A stretch of 64,000 nt of DNA from contig AP025042.1 of assembly GCA_036186865.1 (NCBI GenBank), positions 11,727,535-11,791,534 of the forward strand, in the 5' to 3' direction. Positions 21,240 through 31,470 of the stretch are shown here, piece by piece; position 1 is the stretch's first letter, and the number at the start of each line of letters is the position of its first letter. Origin of the DNA: Eustoma russellianum. Taxonomy: Eukaryota > Streptophyta > Magnoliopsida > Gentianales > Gentianaceae. The notes beneath the pieces were generated by a model that did not search any database, was not told where the DNA came from, and worked only from the letters and a program-made list of their open reading frames with translations. The position numbers were made by a program, and so were the translations under genes.

Positions 21240-21978
21240 TTATAAAATCCAGTCCAAACGAAGTTGGCATTCTGGCACGCTTGCTTTGACGAATCTCCTC
21301 AATTCCTTAAGGAGTCGCTTCGTGCATTCGCTTACCAGATCTTATTTCTTCTAGAAATTTGTCTTTCCTCGGAAGGACATCTTCAAAGAACACTACATTC
21401 CTTGACTCCATGACAACGTTTTCATGTATGTCAGGAATATCCGATTTGTGCACCAAAAACAGATATGCACTACTGTTAGTCACATATCCTATAAATATGC
21501 AATCAACCATTTTAGGCACAATCTTAACTTGTCTTGGTTTAGGTACAGCAACCTTTGCCAGATACCCCCACACTTTCAAGTATTTGAAATTAGACTTGTG
21601 GCCTTTCCAAAGTTCGTATAGAGTTTCATTCATCTGCTTGGATGGAATTCTATTTAAAATGACGTTAGCTGAGAGAACGGCTTCCCCCCACAAGTCTTGA
21701 GGTAAGCCCAAGCTTATCAACATAGCATTCATCATCTCTTTTAGAGTTTGGTTTTTGCGTTCAGCAATACCATTCGATTGAGGTGAATATGGTGCAGTCA
21801 TTTGATGAATAATGCCACGTTTTGAACAGAATCCATTAAACGGTGTATCATATTCGCCACCTCTATCACTACGAATTGCTTTAATTCGTTTGCTAAGTTG
21901 ATCTCAGCTTTATTTTTATAGTCCTTGAAAGCATCAAAGGCCTCGTCTTTGCTACTTAGCAAATAGACATAACAGTAT
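21240..21978 (-). pseudogene. pol: copia-1 integrase core and C-terminal region
   Basis: The minus strand carries VYLLSSKDEAFDAFKDYKNK, then a one-base frame break near 21905 (the other frame gives the SDRGGEY segment with the second Asp), then APYSPQSNGIAERKNQTLKE with the catalytic Glu, LYELWKGHKSNFKYLKVWGY and DCIFIGYVTNSSAYLF. The first Asp segment (TFIDDCTRY) is at 31490 on the other side of gypsy-2. The 5' junction at 21978 is the AGTAT target duplication of gypsy-2. Confidence 0.9.
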
Positions 21979-22261
21979 TGTAGTGCCCCGCTCCCGAGCC
22001 CTAACATTGGGAATAGTGCACCCGCCGTATCTCACTAAGGAGAATACAAAGCGTCGAATCAATCTCTTACTTGTCAAAAATGACGTAGAAATTTTTTTCG
22101 CGAAAACGTAAATCATAACTTAAATTAAACTCGAATAATTGTTGTTACATCACTGAATAAAAGAAATCTGACAATAAAACACTAAAGAAGTCTGTGAAAA
22201 TCCCCAAAAGATAACTAAGAACAATCAGCTGCAGAGTCCCCTCCTATCCTAGCTACAGCTC

Positions 22262-22332
22262 TCAACCGGCCCATTCTGCTATGTCCGACCCGTCCTCAAC
22301 AAAAATGTGCTCGTAGTCCTCATCCGGCTCAC
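22262..22332 (-). CDS. LTR micro-exon, gypsy-2 3' LTR
   Basis: The acceptor-like CCCTACTTCCCAG is followed, with one carried-over G, by GEPDEDYEHIFVEDG then SDIAEWAG and TGA. Against the pol-less element's LTR it differs at five bases: four are synonymous third positions and one is Ser/Thr. The donor 23884/23883 would remove 1,551 bases; the phase upstream of it (...VAILHWK|G) is open for about 40 codons but lacks a Met. A contiguous open frame through the acceptor also exists. Function unknown. Confidence 0.5.
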
Positions 22333-22600
22333 CTGGGAAGTAGGGTTGAGTGACAGAAATCACCCAGTAGATGCCTGCCTCAAGCGAATACAAAACGTAC
22401 ATTCCGAAATGATATAACCACATAACACATAAACATGCTATAACATGCATAAGATAAAATAAATACGGTAAGTAAAACACTCCACATAAAATGCGCAAGT
22501 GCGTGATGCATGCTCAATCAAGGTGTCACACGCAACAAGAATCATGTCATGTAATATGCCCCTAGACCTATATGCAATGCATGATCCCGGGATTGACTGG

Positions 22601-22745
22601 ATGCCTGTAGCCCGTACACTACAATCCACCCTGACCGATGCCCGTGGCCCGTATACCACGATCCACCACAACCGATGCCCATGGCCCGTACACCATGATC
22701 CACCATGACCGAGTACCCATGGCCCATACACCATGATCCACTCCA
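22601..22745. repeat. ~36-bp tandem repeats in gypsy-2 LTR
   Basis: Units of the type GATGCCCATGGCCCGTACAC followed by CATGATCCACC repeat about four times. The other LTR has the array at 29881-30025. The array is open in all three minus frames and gives repetitive VYGPW/TGHGH peptides that are by-products of the repeat. Confidence 0.85.
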
Positions 22746-24180
22746 CTCAAGCATCTGAGACCCGTACATCTCAACCCACTCCAAATGCAAATGCACGTGC
22801 AATGAATGCAACAACAAAGTCGTCTGGGGCCCGTACACCCATCCTCACCAACTCCGACACTCAATATTTGGTTTTGTAAATTTTACAATATTGGAAAGTT
22901 TTTATTTAGCATTACCCTTATTTTTCCTTAGCTTGTATTAAATTTCTAAAATTTTCTACTAATTTTCCCTATTTTTCTCTATTTAATTCTATTTATGACT
23001 AATTATTTTTAATTATTTATATTTACCGAATTTCAGAAATTAAGTGTAAATAATTAAATTTTAACCTTTTATATTTTCTGGGGTTTATTTAGAATTTTCT
23101 GGTATTTAATTATATTTTCTAGAATTTAAAATCATTTAATTAATTTTTTTGTAATTTTCCAGAAATTATTAAATTTTTTAAATAATCCAACCTTTTTTTT
23201 AACTGGGCCGAAACCCGGCCCTGTACAATTTCTCTGTCCCAGCCCGCGTATTGGCCCGCCCACCAGCGGCCTTAATTCATTTATTTTTTTAAAACATTAA
23301 GGTATTGGGCCTAGCATGCCTTCGGTTCGGCCCGCTGGCCATCCGGCCTGCCCTCTTCTGCCCTTTTTTTAAATTAATGGGCCCGGCACTACAGCCCCAT
23401 CCCCGGTCCGTCAAGGGTCCGGCCCGCTGGCACGCGTTGGCAGGCCGACCCTAATTGTCTTTTTTCTTATAATTACAGATTTTCACAGCGAAGGCGCGTG
23501 CTGTGCCACGCGCGGCCCTTCCACCGGCGCATGAGACACATGCGCGGCCTTCCTGGCTCGTTTTTCGAGACAGATCCGAATTTCTTCCTATTTTCAACCT
23601 ATGAGAACCTATTCTAAGGCCAAAACATCACTTTTAAAAGCTCCTAATATGAAAATTTTCACTTTTCAATTCCTTTCAAGGTTATTTTTGATTCAATCAA
23701 ATCCTAACACCAAAGTTCAAACACGTACAAGCACATAGTAGCAATAAAACAATTACCTCATGCTCTTCTGAATATAAACAAATAAAAATCTATATCTAAT
23801 GCAAATAAAGCAATGAATAACATAAAAATATACCATCAAAGCATGCATGGATCGTACCCATTTGAGGGGGAAGAGGCACCTACCTTTCCAATGAAGAATT
23901 GCTACGTATGATGATTGAATTTGGCGTGGCGTGCCTAGCCTACTTTCTCTCCTTTCTTCTCCCTTGAACTCACGTGTTTTTTTTAATGGAGAACGACGAC
24001 TTATGTGAGGGGGTGGGGGAGGAATAGCGACTAGGTTAATATAAAGGGGACTAGGGAGAGAAATTAGGGGATTGGGGAGAAGATTTGGTTAAATTTAGGA
24101 TATATCTTTAATTTAAACTTTAAATTATTATTAACTAATTAATTTCTTTCCTTTTTTCCTTTTCCTTTTCGGTTGTAACA

Positions 24181-24194
24181 TTCTACCCTTCTTA
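24181..24194 (-). promoter_or_regulatory. gypsy-2 polypurine tract
   Basis: The minus strand reads TAAGAAGGGTAGAA directly before TGTTACAACC, the LTR start. Confidence 0.85.
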
Positions 24195-24226
24195 CAAGAA
24201 GTTTCGTCCTCGAAACTTCACGTACC

Positions 24227-25740
24227 TTAGTCGAAGAGGTAAGGGTAGCGCTTTCACATCTGTTCCTCCAATTCCCATGTCGCTTCACGTTCCATATGAT
24301 TTGTCCACTGCACTTTGACATAAGGGATGACTCGATGCATCAACACTTGGTCCTTGCATTCCACTATCCTGATAGGAGTCTCCTCATATGTAATGTCCGG
24401 TCGGATTCTCAATGGTGACGCATCTAGAACATGGCTCGGGTCCGGAACATATTTCCTCAATTGAGAAACGTGAAACACGCTATGCACCTGAGCCAAGGCA
24501 GGGGGTAACGTTAATCAGTAGGCTAAGGTACCGACCCTCTCGAGTATCTCATAATGGCCAATGTAGCGAGGCATCAGCTTACCCTTCAAACCAAATCGTG
24601 AAACCCCCTTCGTAGGCGACACCCTCAAGTAAACCTTCTGGCTGACGTCAAACTCTAGAGGACGTCGCTTCGAATCAGCCCAGGTCTTGCTTCTGTCTTG
24701 AGCAATCTTGAGTCTATCACGTATCAACTTCACATTCTATCTAGTCTGCTCAACCAACTCAGGACTGGTAACCATGCGCTCACCAACCTCATCCCAATGA
24801 ACAGGAGACCTGCACTTACGTCCATAGAGCGCCTCAAAGGGTGCCATGCCAATGGCACTGTGGTGACTGTTGTTGTAGGAAAACTCAATTAGCTTGATCG
24901 TACCATCCCAGTTCCCCTTAAAGTCCAATGCGCACGCCTTCAACATGTCCTCTAAAGTCTGAATGGTCCTCTCATACTGCCCGTCTGTCTGCGGATGAAA
25001 AGCGGTACTCAATCGCAGCTTCGTCCCCAACCTTCTCTGACATGCTGACCAGAATCGAGAGGTGAACTTTGGATCACGGTCTGAGACAATACTAACTGGG
25101 ACTCCATGAAGGCTAACAATATCATCAATATACAACGTCACCAATCTCTCCATCGTCACATCACTAGGCACGGGTAGGAAGTGAGCAGTCTTCGTCAATC
25201 AATCAACAATCACACAGATCATGTCGTTGCCGTTTCTTGTTTTAGGGAGTCCTACTACAAAGTCCATCGTCACATGCTCCCACTTCCACTCCGGTATCTC
25301 CAATGGCAACATCAAACCTCCCGGCCTCTGATGCTTTGCCTTAACCTGCTGACAAACGAGGCATCTCTCAATGAACTCAGCAATGTGTCTTTTCATCCCA
25401 CTCCACCATTAGTGTTTCTTTAGATCATTGTACATCTTCGTAGCATCTGGATGAATCGACAACTTCGAATTGTGTGCCTCCCTCAGTAATTCCCTCCTTA
25501 GATCCTCATTATTAGGCACGCACAACCTTCCTTGGTACCAAATACTGCCATCGTCATGTATCTGGAAGCCCTCAATTAGATTGGTCAACATCCTCCCTCG
25601 GATATCACTAAGCGTCACATCCTCCTTTTGCGCCTCCTTGATTCGCTCAATCAGAGATGGTGTAATGACTAAGGCCGCCAGAACATTAGCAGTGGAATCA
25701 ACAATGTCGAGATCAAACTCTGCCATCACTTTCTCTAATG
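24227..25740 (-). pseudogene. pol: gypsy-2 integrase with chromodomain-like tail
   Basis: In order on the minus strand: WWSGMKRHIAEFIERCLVCQ (zinc-binding region), MDFVVGLPKTRNG, VSDRDPKFTSRFW, QYERTIQTLEDMLKAC (D, D, E core), KLIRDRLKIAQDRSKTWADS, RYIGHYEILERVG, HVSQLRKYVPDPSHVLDASP, and EREATWELEEQM. Stops break it at 25409, 25199, 24737 and 24515; the last three replace an expected Arg or Gln and are C-to-T changes (TGA from CGA, TAG from CAG). The final stop, TAA, is at 24227. Dead as it stands. Confidence 0.92.
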
Positions 25741-26073
25741 GCGTCTGTCTGGCGTGATTAGACTTTCTACTCAAGGCATCTGCAACTCGGTTTGCCTTCC
25801 CCGGATGATAACTAATGGTCAGGTCGTAGTCTTTCAGTAGCTCAAGCCATCTCCTCTGACGCATATTCAACTCTTTCTGTGTGAATACATACTTCAAGCT
25901 CTTATGATCAATAAAGACTTCGAACTTCACACCGTATAAGTAATGGCACCAAATCTTTAACGCAAACACCACCGCTGCTAACTCCAGATCATGGGTCGGG
26001 TAATTTTGCTCATATTGCTTCAACTGTCTCGATGCGTATGCGATAACTCTACCTCCCTGCATTAACACGCATC
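25741..26073 (-). CDS. pol: gypsy-2 RNase H
   Basis: CVLMQGGRVIAYASRQLKQY, THDLELAAVVFALKIWCHYL, FIDHKSLKYVFTQKELN and GKANRVADALSRKSN are present without a break. The 5' exon edge is CGCAG|GATGCG at 26073, where the preceding intron ends; the split glycine codon (G|GA) is in the same place as in gypsy-1. Confidence 0.9.
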
Positions 26074-26142
26074 CTGCGACGAAAGTGTTAGGCTAAAGTT
26101 AATATGCACATAATGGTAATTTAAAATTTTATATACATATAC
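26074..26142 (-). other. Intron between RT and RNase H in gypsy-2
   Basis: CTAG|GTATAT ... TTTCGTCGCAG|GATGC, 69 bases. It has CTAAC about 17 bases before the AG and an AT-rich body. Position and phase are identical to the gypsy-1 intron (15373-15442), while the intron sequence itself is diverged. Unspliced, the frame stops at TAA a few codons in. Confidence 0.87.
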
Positions 26143-27235
26143 CTAGCCCATTCTTCAAGGCATCGCTATAGATGACAAATCCTTCAGTGCCGGAGGGTTG
26201 TGCCAACACTGGTGCAGTCGTCAATTTCTGCTTCAACTCTGCAAAGCTTTTCTCACACTCGGAGGTCCATACAAACTTAGTCCTTTTCTGAGTTAATTGA
26301 CTCAGTGGTGTTGCAATCCTCGAAAATCCCTCCACAAACTTGCGATAATAACCGTCAAGGCCAAGAAAGCTGCGTACCTCAGTGACGTTAGTAGGTCGTG
26401 ACCATTCGGTGATCGCCTCTATCTTCTTTGGGTCAACCGAAATACCTTCCTTAGAAATTACATGGCCCAAGAAGGTCACACTCTTCAACCAGAATTCGCA
26501 CTTACTGAACTTAGCGTACAACTTCTTCTTTCTGAGAGTCTCCAATACCTCCCGCAAGTGTTCAGCATGAGTCTCCTCATTAGGTGAATACACCAATATG
26601 TCTTCGATGAACACCACCACAAAATGGTCCAACTGCTCCCTGAATACTGTGTTCATCAGATCCATGAAGGCCGCAGGTGCATTCGTCAGTCCAAAGGGCA
26701 TTACAAGAAACTCGTAGTGTCCATATCGAGTGTGGAATGCAGTCTTTGATGTCTTCTGCCTTAATCCTTAACTGGTGGTAGCCTGATCGCAGATCAATCT
26801 TCGAGAATACCCTGGCACCCTGCACGCAATTTTTTTGTTGTACACCAGTTGATATACAAAGTAACCGAATTCACAATGATTTATTAAAGACATTGCCTTC
26901 AATTGATCAAATAGGTCGTCGATCCTTGGTAGTGGGTATTTATTCTTTATCATGATCTTATTCAGCTCACGATAATCGATACATAGCCTCATAGTACCGT
27001 CTTTCTTCTTCGCAAATAATACTGGTGCCCCCCAGGGTGCAACACTAGGCCTGATAAATTTTCTGTCCAGTAGCTCCTGCAACTGCTCCTTAAGCTCTTT
27101 TAACTCTGCTGGGGCCATCCTATATGGTACCTTCGAGATCGGCTCGGCTCTAGGTACGAGATCGATCTCGAACTCCACTTCTCTACTCGGTGGTAAACCT
27201 GGTAACTCGTCGGGAAAGACATCCTTAAAATCTCA
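26143..27235 (-). pseudogene. pol: gypsy-2 reverse transcriptase (interrupted)
   Basis: The 5' part (27178-26897) has FIRPSVAPWGAPVLFAKKKD, RLCIDYRELNKIMIKNKYPL and PRIDDLFDQLK. A 77-base GC-AG interruption follows (26896-26820). The rest has GARVFSKIDLRSGYHQLR, a two-base deletion near 26757, then MPFGLTNAPAAFMDLMNTVF, VVFIEDILVYS, and FLGLDGYYRKFVEGFS. The catalytic box is FIED in place of FIDD, so the first Asp is Glu. A TGA (27233-27235, from an expected CGA Arg) separates it from the protease. Confidence 0.9.
26820..26896 (-). other. Putative GC-AG intron in gypsy-2 RT
   Basis: TTGAAG|GCAATG ... TGCGTGCAG|GGTGCC, 77 bases (not a multiple of three). Removing it restores DQLK|GARVFSKIDLRSG. 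gypsy-1 reads straight through at this point (DQLKGAKIFSKID). GC donors with AG|GCAA are an accepted minor class. A pseudogene insertion is the alternative. Confidence 0.6.
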
Positions 27236-27739
27236 TACCACTGGAATGTTTTCAATCGATGGCGTCTCAGCACTGGCATTTAGAGCGTACACAAGAAAAC
27301 CCTCGGCTCCTTTCTTCAATGCCCGAGAAGCTTGTGCTGCAGTAATATAGATTTTTCTGGAGGACTTCTTCAATTTGACATCCCCCTGGAAGATGGTCTC
27401 TTTCTTATCCAGTGTCTGCATATTGACCTGTCTCTGGCGGCAGTCGATGGTAGCACTATATCTCGCCATGAAATCCATGTCCAGAATAATGTCGAAATCC
27501 TGCATCTGGATGAGGATCAGGGTTGTAGAGAATTCCAACTCATTAATATCCAACTGACAGTCCTTGTACTGATAATGGGAGACTAGCACCTGATTGCCGG
27601 CAGCTTGAACACGATAAGGGATCTCGAGTCGTTCTAGTAGAATACCTAGATTCTTGACGAATCTCCTGGCAATGAATGAGTGGCTTGCACCACTATCGAA
27701 TAGAACGTATGCTGGGACTTGGTTAACTAATATCTCCCC
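27236..27739 (-). pseudogene. pol: gypsy-2 aspartic protease
   Basis: GEILVNQVPAYVLFDSGASH, SFIARRFVKNLG, and DFDIILDMDFMARYSATIDC. The catalytic DSGA is intact; the usual ILGMDW segment is ILDMDF here. It ends in a TGA in place of Arg at 27233, before the RT linker DFKDVFPDELPGLPP. Confidence 0.9.
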
Positions 27740-27838
27740 TAACAGGTTCATAGTTATACACGTAGCACAATCATCAAAACAAAGAGAAAACATATGTTTA
27801 AGATTTTAAAATAGTAATTGCTTAAATTTAAAAGTAAC
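27740..27838 (-). other. Intron-like interruption before gypsy-2 protease
   Basis: It comes between NARVHVMTNAELQGVRDIVT (ends 27839) and GEILVNQ (starts 27739). The 99 bases begin GTTACT and end ...CCTGTTA, with a G run following. gypsy-1 is continuous here (DVVAGAVLVNK). The donor is weak, and simple GT/AG splicing would be one base out of phase, so it may be a decayed intron or an insertion. Confidence 0.4.
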
Positions 27839-27876
27839 TGTGACTATGTCTCTGACCCCCTGTAGCTCAGCGTTTG

Positions 27877-29001
27877 TCATGACATGCACTCGAGCGTTGG
27901 TCTTCCCCTCTCCTCTCTGCTTGTCTGACTCTGTGGCGGAGGGGCTTGTGCTGGTGTAGGGCACTCTCTGACGTAATGTCCCTGTTTGCCACAATTGTAG
28001 CAACCTTGCTGAGCTCTCCAACATGGTCCTGTATGAGAATGACCACATTGTGCACATACTGGAGGTGGCGGTCCAACCGCCCTGAGTGGCTGCGCTGCCG
28101 TCGCTGTAGGACCCTCAATCATCAGTGGTCGAGTCGCCGATCCCTGCCCCTGCTGCGGTGGCCCAAAGAATCGTCCGGCCGGGTGTCGGCGTGGAATCTT
28201 TAACCATCTCTCTGATCTCCCTAAACGGAACTCTTCTCGCGGTCTCTTGGCCCTGTCGGCCACTGCAACCCTCACGAGGTCACCCTCGACCTTACGACAT
28301 ACCTCCAACAATCCCTCAAAAGTGGTAGGCTGGGCGCATATGATCAATGACTGAATGCGTGAACTCAAACCCGTCTCGAACTTCAACATCTTTGTCCTCT
28401 CGTCGTCCATGATGGTGGGCATGTATCTCCCGAGTGCATGAAATTTCTCAGAATATTGATCAACAGTCATGGACCCCTGTGTCAGGAGCTGAAACTCTGT
28501 CATCCACCTCCGAATCGCACTCTCAGAAACGTAGTGCCTCTGGTACTCCTCCCTAAACTGGGTCCATGTCGGCGGTGTAGTGCGTCTGCGTACCACGCCC
28601 TGCCACCATCGCTCTACATCACCCTCCAAGAATGGTACCACCACATCCACCTTCAGGCCATCCGAAACCTCTAACAATCTCAATTGCTCGGATACATTCT
28701 TGAGCCAAATCTCTGCCTCCTCTGGTCGGGTGGTACCCCTGAACATCGGTACCCTGGAGTGCTGCATCTCTTGGTAAAAGAAGCGAAGCCCCTGGGGTGG
28801 TGGTGGTGGTGGTGATGGTGGTGGTTGCTGCTGCTGTTGCTGCTGTTGCTCCTGCTGTTGTTGCAGGTGAGCCATCTGCACCTGCTGTTGGGCCACCAAG
28901 GCAGTCAGAGTGGCCAGCGTATCTGCCAGTACCTGGGGAATGGCCCCCTGACCCTGCTGATCATCACCACTACTACCAGCTGGATCACGCCGTGTAGGCA
29001 T
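27877..29001 (-). CDS. gag: gypsy-2 Gag (intact 374-codon frame)
   Basis: It starts MPTRRDPAGSSGDDQQGQG at 29001, followed by a Gln-rich run (about residues 48-58), a Pro-rich run, then the capsid domain (WLKNVSEQLRLLEV, VERWWQGVVRR, REEYQRHYVSESA, MTVDQYSEKFHALGRY, MLKFETGLSSRIQ) and zinc knuckles CAQCGHSHTGPC and CYNCGKQGHYVREC. Gag forms the particle and binds the genome. It is the only full-length, uninterrupted retroelement gene in the window. The frame ends near 27877; the protease-leading sequence continues one base over, so either a frame break or translational shift separates Gag from Pol. Confidence 0.95.
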   Translation of the reverse strand: MPTRRDPAGSSGDDQQGQGAIPQVLADTLATLTALVAQQQVQMAHLQQQQEQQQQQQQQPPPSPPPPPPQGLRFFYQEMQHSRVPMFRGTTRPEEAEIWLKNVSEQLRLLEVSDGLKVDVVVPFLEGDVERWWQGVVRRRTTPPTWTQFREEYQRHYVSESAIRRWMTEFQLLTQGSMTVDQYSEKFHALGRYMPTIMDDERTKMLKFETGLSSRIQSLIICAQPTTFEGLLEVCRKVEGDLVRVAVADRAKRPREEFRLGRSERWLKIPRRHPAGRFFGPPQQGQGSATRPLMIEGPTATAAQPLRAVGPPPPVCAQCGHSHTGPCWRAQQGCYNCGKQGHYVRECPTPAQAPPPQSQTSREERGRPTLECMS

Positions 29002-29244
29002 TTTCTAAATCCAAGTTCATGAGACGAAATCGGATTAGTCAATAATAAGTTGAAAGATGGAACGCGGATAAATCGAATATTTAGACAAGAAAAACTCACC
29101 ATCGGCACACACCTCCCATTACCCGATCATAACTTAGGTCTAAGATCATTGCTTAAGTCTACTTTGTTTATTAGGGGTATAATCGTAACTTATGTTTAAG
29201 TGTCCTAACTGATCCTGCGTTTCCGAGGCGGATTTGAAGCCTGG

Positions 29245-29256
29245 GCTCTGATACCA
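29245..29256 (-). other. gypsy-2 primer-binding site
   Basis: The minus strand reads TGGTATCAGAGC, a perfect complement to the 3' end of initiator tRNA-Met, two bases inside the 5' LTR. Confidence 0.96.
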
Positions 29257-29258
29257 CC

Positions 29259-31465
29259 TGTAGTGCCCCACTCCCGAGCCCTAACATCGGGAACAGTGCA
29301 CCCGCCGTATCTCACTAAGGAGAATACAAAGCGTCGAATCAATCTCTTACTTGTCAAAAATGACATAGAAATTTTTTTCGCGAAAACGTAAATCATAACT
29401 TAAATTAAACTCGAATAATTGTTGTTACATCACTGAATAAAAGAAATCTGACAATAAAACACTAAAGAAGTCTGTGAAAATCCCCAAAAGATAACTAAGA
29501 ACAATCAGCTGTAGAGTCCCCTCCTATCCTAGCTACAGCTCTCAACCGGCCCATTCTGCTATGTCCGACCCGTCCTCAACAAAAATGTGCTCGTAGTCCT
29601 CATCCGGCTGACCTGGGAAGTAGGGTTGAGTGACAGAAATCACCCAGTAGATGCCTGCCTCAAGCGAATACAAAACGTACATACCGAAATGATATAACCA
29701 CATAACACATAAACATGCTATAACATGCATAAGATAAAATAAATACGGTAAGTAAAACACTCCACATAAAATGCGCAAGTACGTGATGCATGCTCAATCA
29801 AGGTGTCACACACAACAAGAATCATGTCATGCAATATGCCCCTAGACCTATATGCAATGCATGATCCTGGGATTGATTGGATGCTTGTAGCCCGTACACT
29901 ACAATCCACCCTGACCGATGCCCGTGGCCCGTACACCACGATCCACCACAACCGATGCCCATGGCCCGTACACCATGATCCACCATGACCGAGTACCCAT
30001 GGCCCGTACACCATGATCCACTCCATTCGAGCATCTGAGACCCGTACATCTCAACCCACTCCAAATGCAAATGCACGTGCCATGAATGCAACAACAAAGT
30101 CGTCTGGGGCCCGTACGCCCATCCTCACCAACTCCGTCACTCAATATTTGGTTTTGTAAATTTTACAACATTGGAAAGTTGTTATTTAGCATTACCCTTA
30201 TTTTTCCTTAACTTGTATTAATTTTCTTGAATTTTCTACTAATTTTCTCTATTTTTCTCTATTTAATTCTATTTATGACTAGTTATTTTTAATTATTTAT
30301 ATTTATCAAATTTCAGAAATTAAGTGTAAATAATTAAATTTTAACCTTTTATATTTTCTGGGGTTTATTTAGAATTTTCTGGTATTTAATTATATTTTTG
30401 GAATTTAAAATCATTTAATTAATTTTTTTCTAATTTTCCAGAAATTATTAAATTTTTAAATAATCTAACCGGTTTTTTAACTGGGCCGAAACCCGGCCCT
30501 ATACATTTCACTGCCTCGGCCCGCGTATTCGCCCGCCCGCCAGCGACCTTAATTCATTTTTTTAAACATTGAGGTATTGGGCCTCGCCTGCCTTCGGTCC
30601 AGCCCGCTGGCCATCCGGCCCGGTCCGTTGGCCGGCCTGCCCTCTTCGGCCTTTTTTTTAAATTAACGGGTCCGGCACTGCAGCCCCCAGCCCCGGCCCG
30701 TCAAGGGTTTGGCCCGCTGGCACGCGCTGGCAGGCCGGCCCTAATTTTCTTTTTTTATAATTACAGATTTTCACAACGAAGGCGCGTGGGGCCACGCGCG
30801 GCCCTTCCACCGAAGCGTGAGACACACGCGCGGCCTTCCTGGCCCATTTTTCGAGACAGGTCATAATTTCTTCCTATTTCCAACCTATGAGAACCTATTC
30901 TAAGGCCAAAACACCACTTTTAAAAAGCTCCTAATATGAAAATTTTCACTTTTCAATTTCTTTCAAGGTTATTTTTGGTTCAATCAAATCCTAACACCAA
31001 AGTTCAAACAGTACAAGCACATAGTAGCAATAAAACAATTACCTCATGCTCTTCCGAATATAAACAAATAAAAATCTATATCTAATGCAAATAAATCAAT
31101 GAATCACATAAAAATATACAATCAAAGCATGCATGGATCGTACCCATTTGAGGGGGAAGAGGCACCTACCTTTCCAATGAAGAATTGCTACGTATCATGG
31201 TTGAATTTGGCGTGACGTGCCTAGCCTCCTTGCTCTCCTTTCTTCTCCCTTGAACTCACATGGTTTTTTTATGGAGAACGACAACTTATGTGTGGGGTGG
31301 GGGAGGAATAGCGGCTAGGTTAATATAAAGGGGATGAGGGAGAGAAATTAGGGGATTGGGGAGCAGATTTGGTTAAACTTAGGATATATCTTTAATTTAA
31401 ACTTTAAATTATTATTAACTAATTAATTTCTTTCCTTTTTTTCCTTTTCCTTTTCGGTTGTAACA
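29259..31465 (-). repeat. gypsy-2 5' LTR
   Basis: It mirrors the copy at 21979-24180 with scattered substitutions. Micro-exon 29542-29612, donor-like site 31170/31169. The plus-strand end GGTTGTAACA is followed by the AGTAT target duplication. Confidence 0.95.
29542..29612 (-). CDS. LTR micro-exon, gypsy-2 5' LTR
   Basis: Same frame as at 22262-22332 except that the first Glu is Gln (GQPDEDYEHIFVEDG): one base differs and destroys the CAG|GTGAG string (now CAG|GTCAG) but keeps the acceptor. Confidence 0.48.
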
Positions 31466-31470
31466 AGTAT

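Larger units (their letters stand above)
21979..24180 (-). repeat. gypsy-2 3' LTR
   Basis: The plus strand starts TGTAGTGCCCCGCTCCCGAG and ends GGTTGTAACA. It contains the micro-exon (22262-22332), a tandem array (22601-22745), and a donor-like CTACCTTTCC site (minus AAAG|GTAGGTGCC) at 23883/23884. Confidence 0.95.
21979..31465 (-). mobile_element. Complete Ty3/gypsy retrotransposon gypsy-2 (Del/Tekay-like chromovirus)
   Basis: LTRs of about 2.2 kb (21979-24180 and 29259-31465) are flanked by AGTAT (21974-21978 and 31466-31470). Primer-binding site 29245-29256, polypurine tract 24181-24194. gag is intact; pol has stops, one frame break and up to three intron-like interruptions. It is inserted in the integrase of copia-1. 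It is related to gypsy-1 in protein but has different LTRs, and its LTR and leader resemble those of the pol-less element at 49442-59049. Confidence 0.95.

Noticed and set aside
22262..22498. Longer membrane-like frame running into the micro-ORF (GVFYLPYLFYLMHVIACL...)
   Set aside because: The upstream part changes and breaks between families, while conservation starts sharply at the acceptor; I treat it as read-through intron.
22438..22864. Overlapping open frames with VYGPW/TGHGH repeats in the gypsy-2 LTR (also 29718-30144, 50032-50351, 56349-56668)
   Set aside because: They follow from the tandem array, which is open in all three frames; no protein-like signal beyond the repeat period.
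28797..29022. Plus-strand Val/Leu/Ala-rich open frames
   Set aside because: Antisense shadow of the Gln- and Pro-rich part of gypsy-2 Gag.
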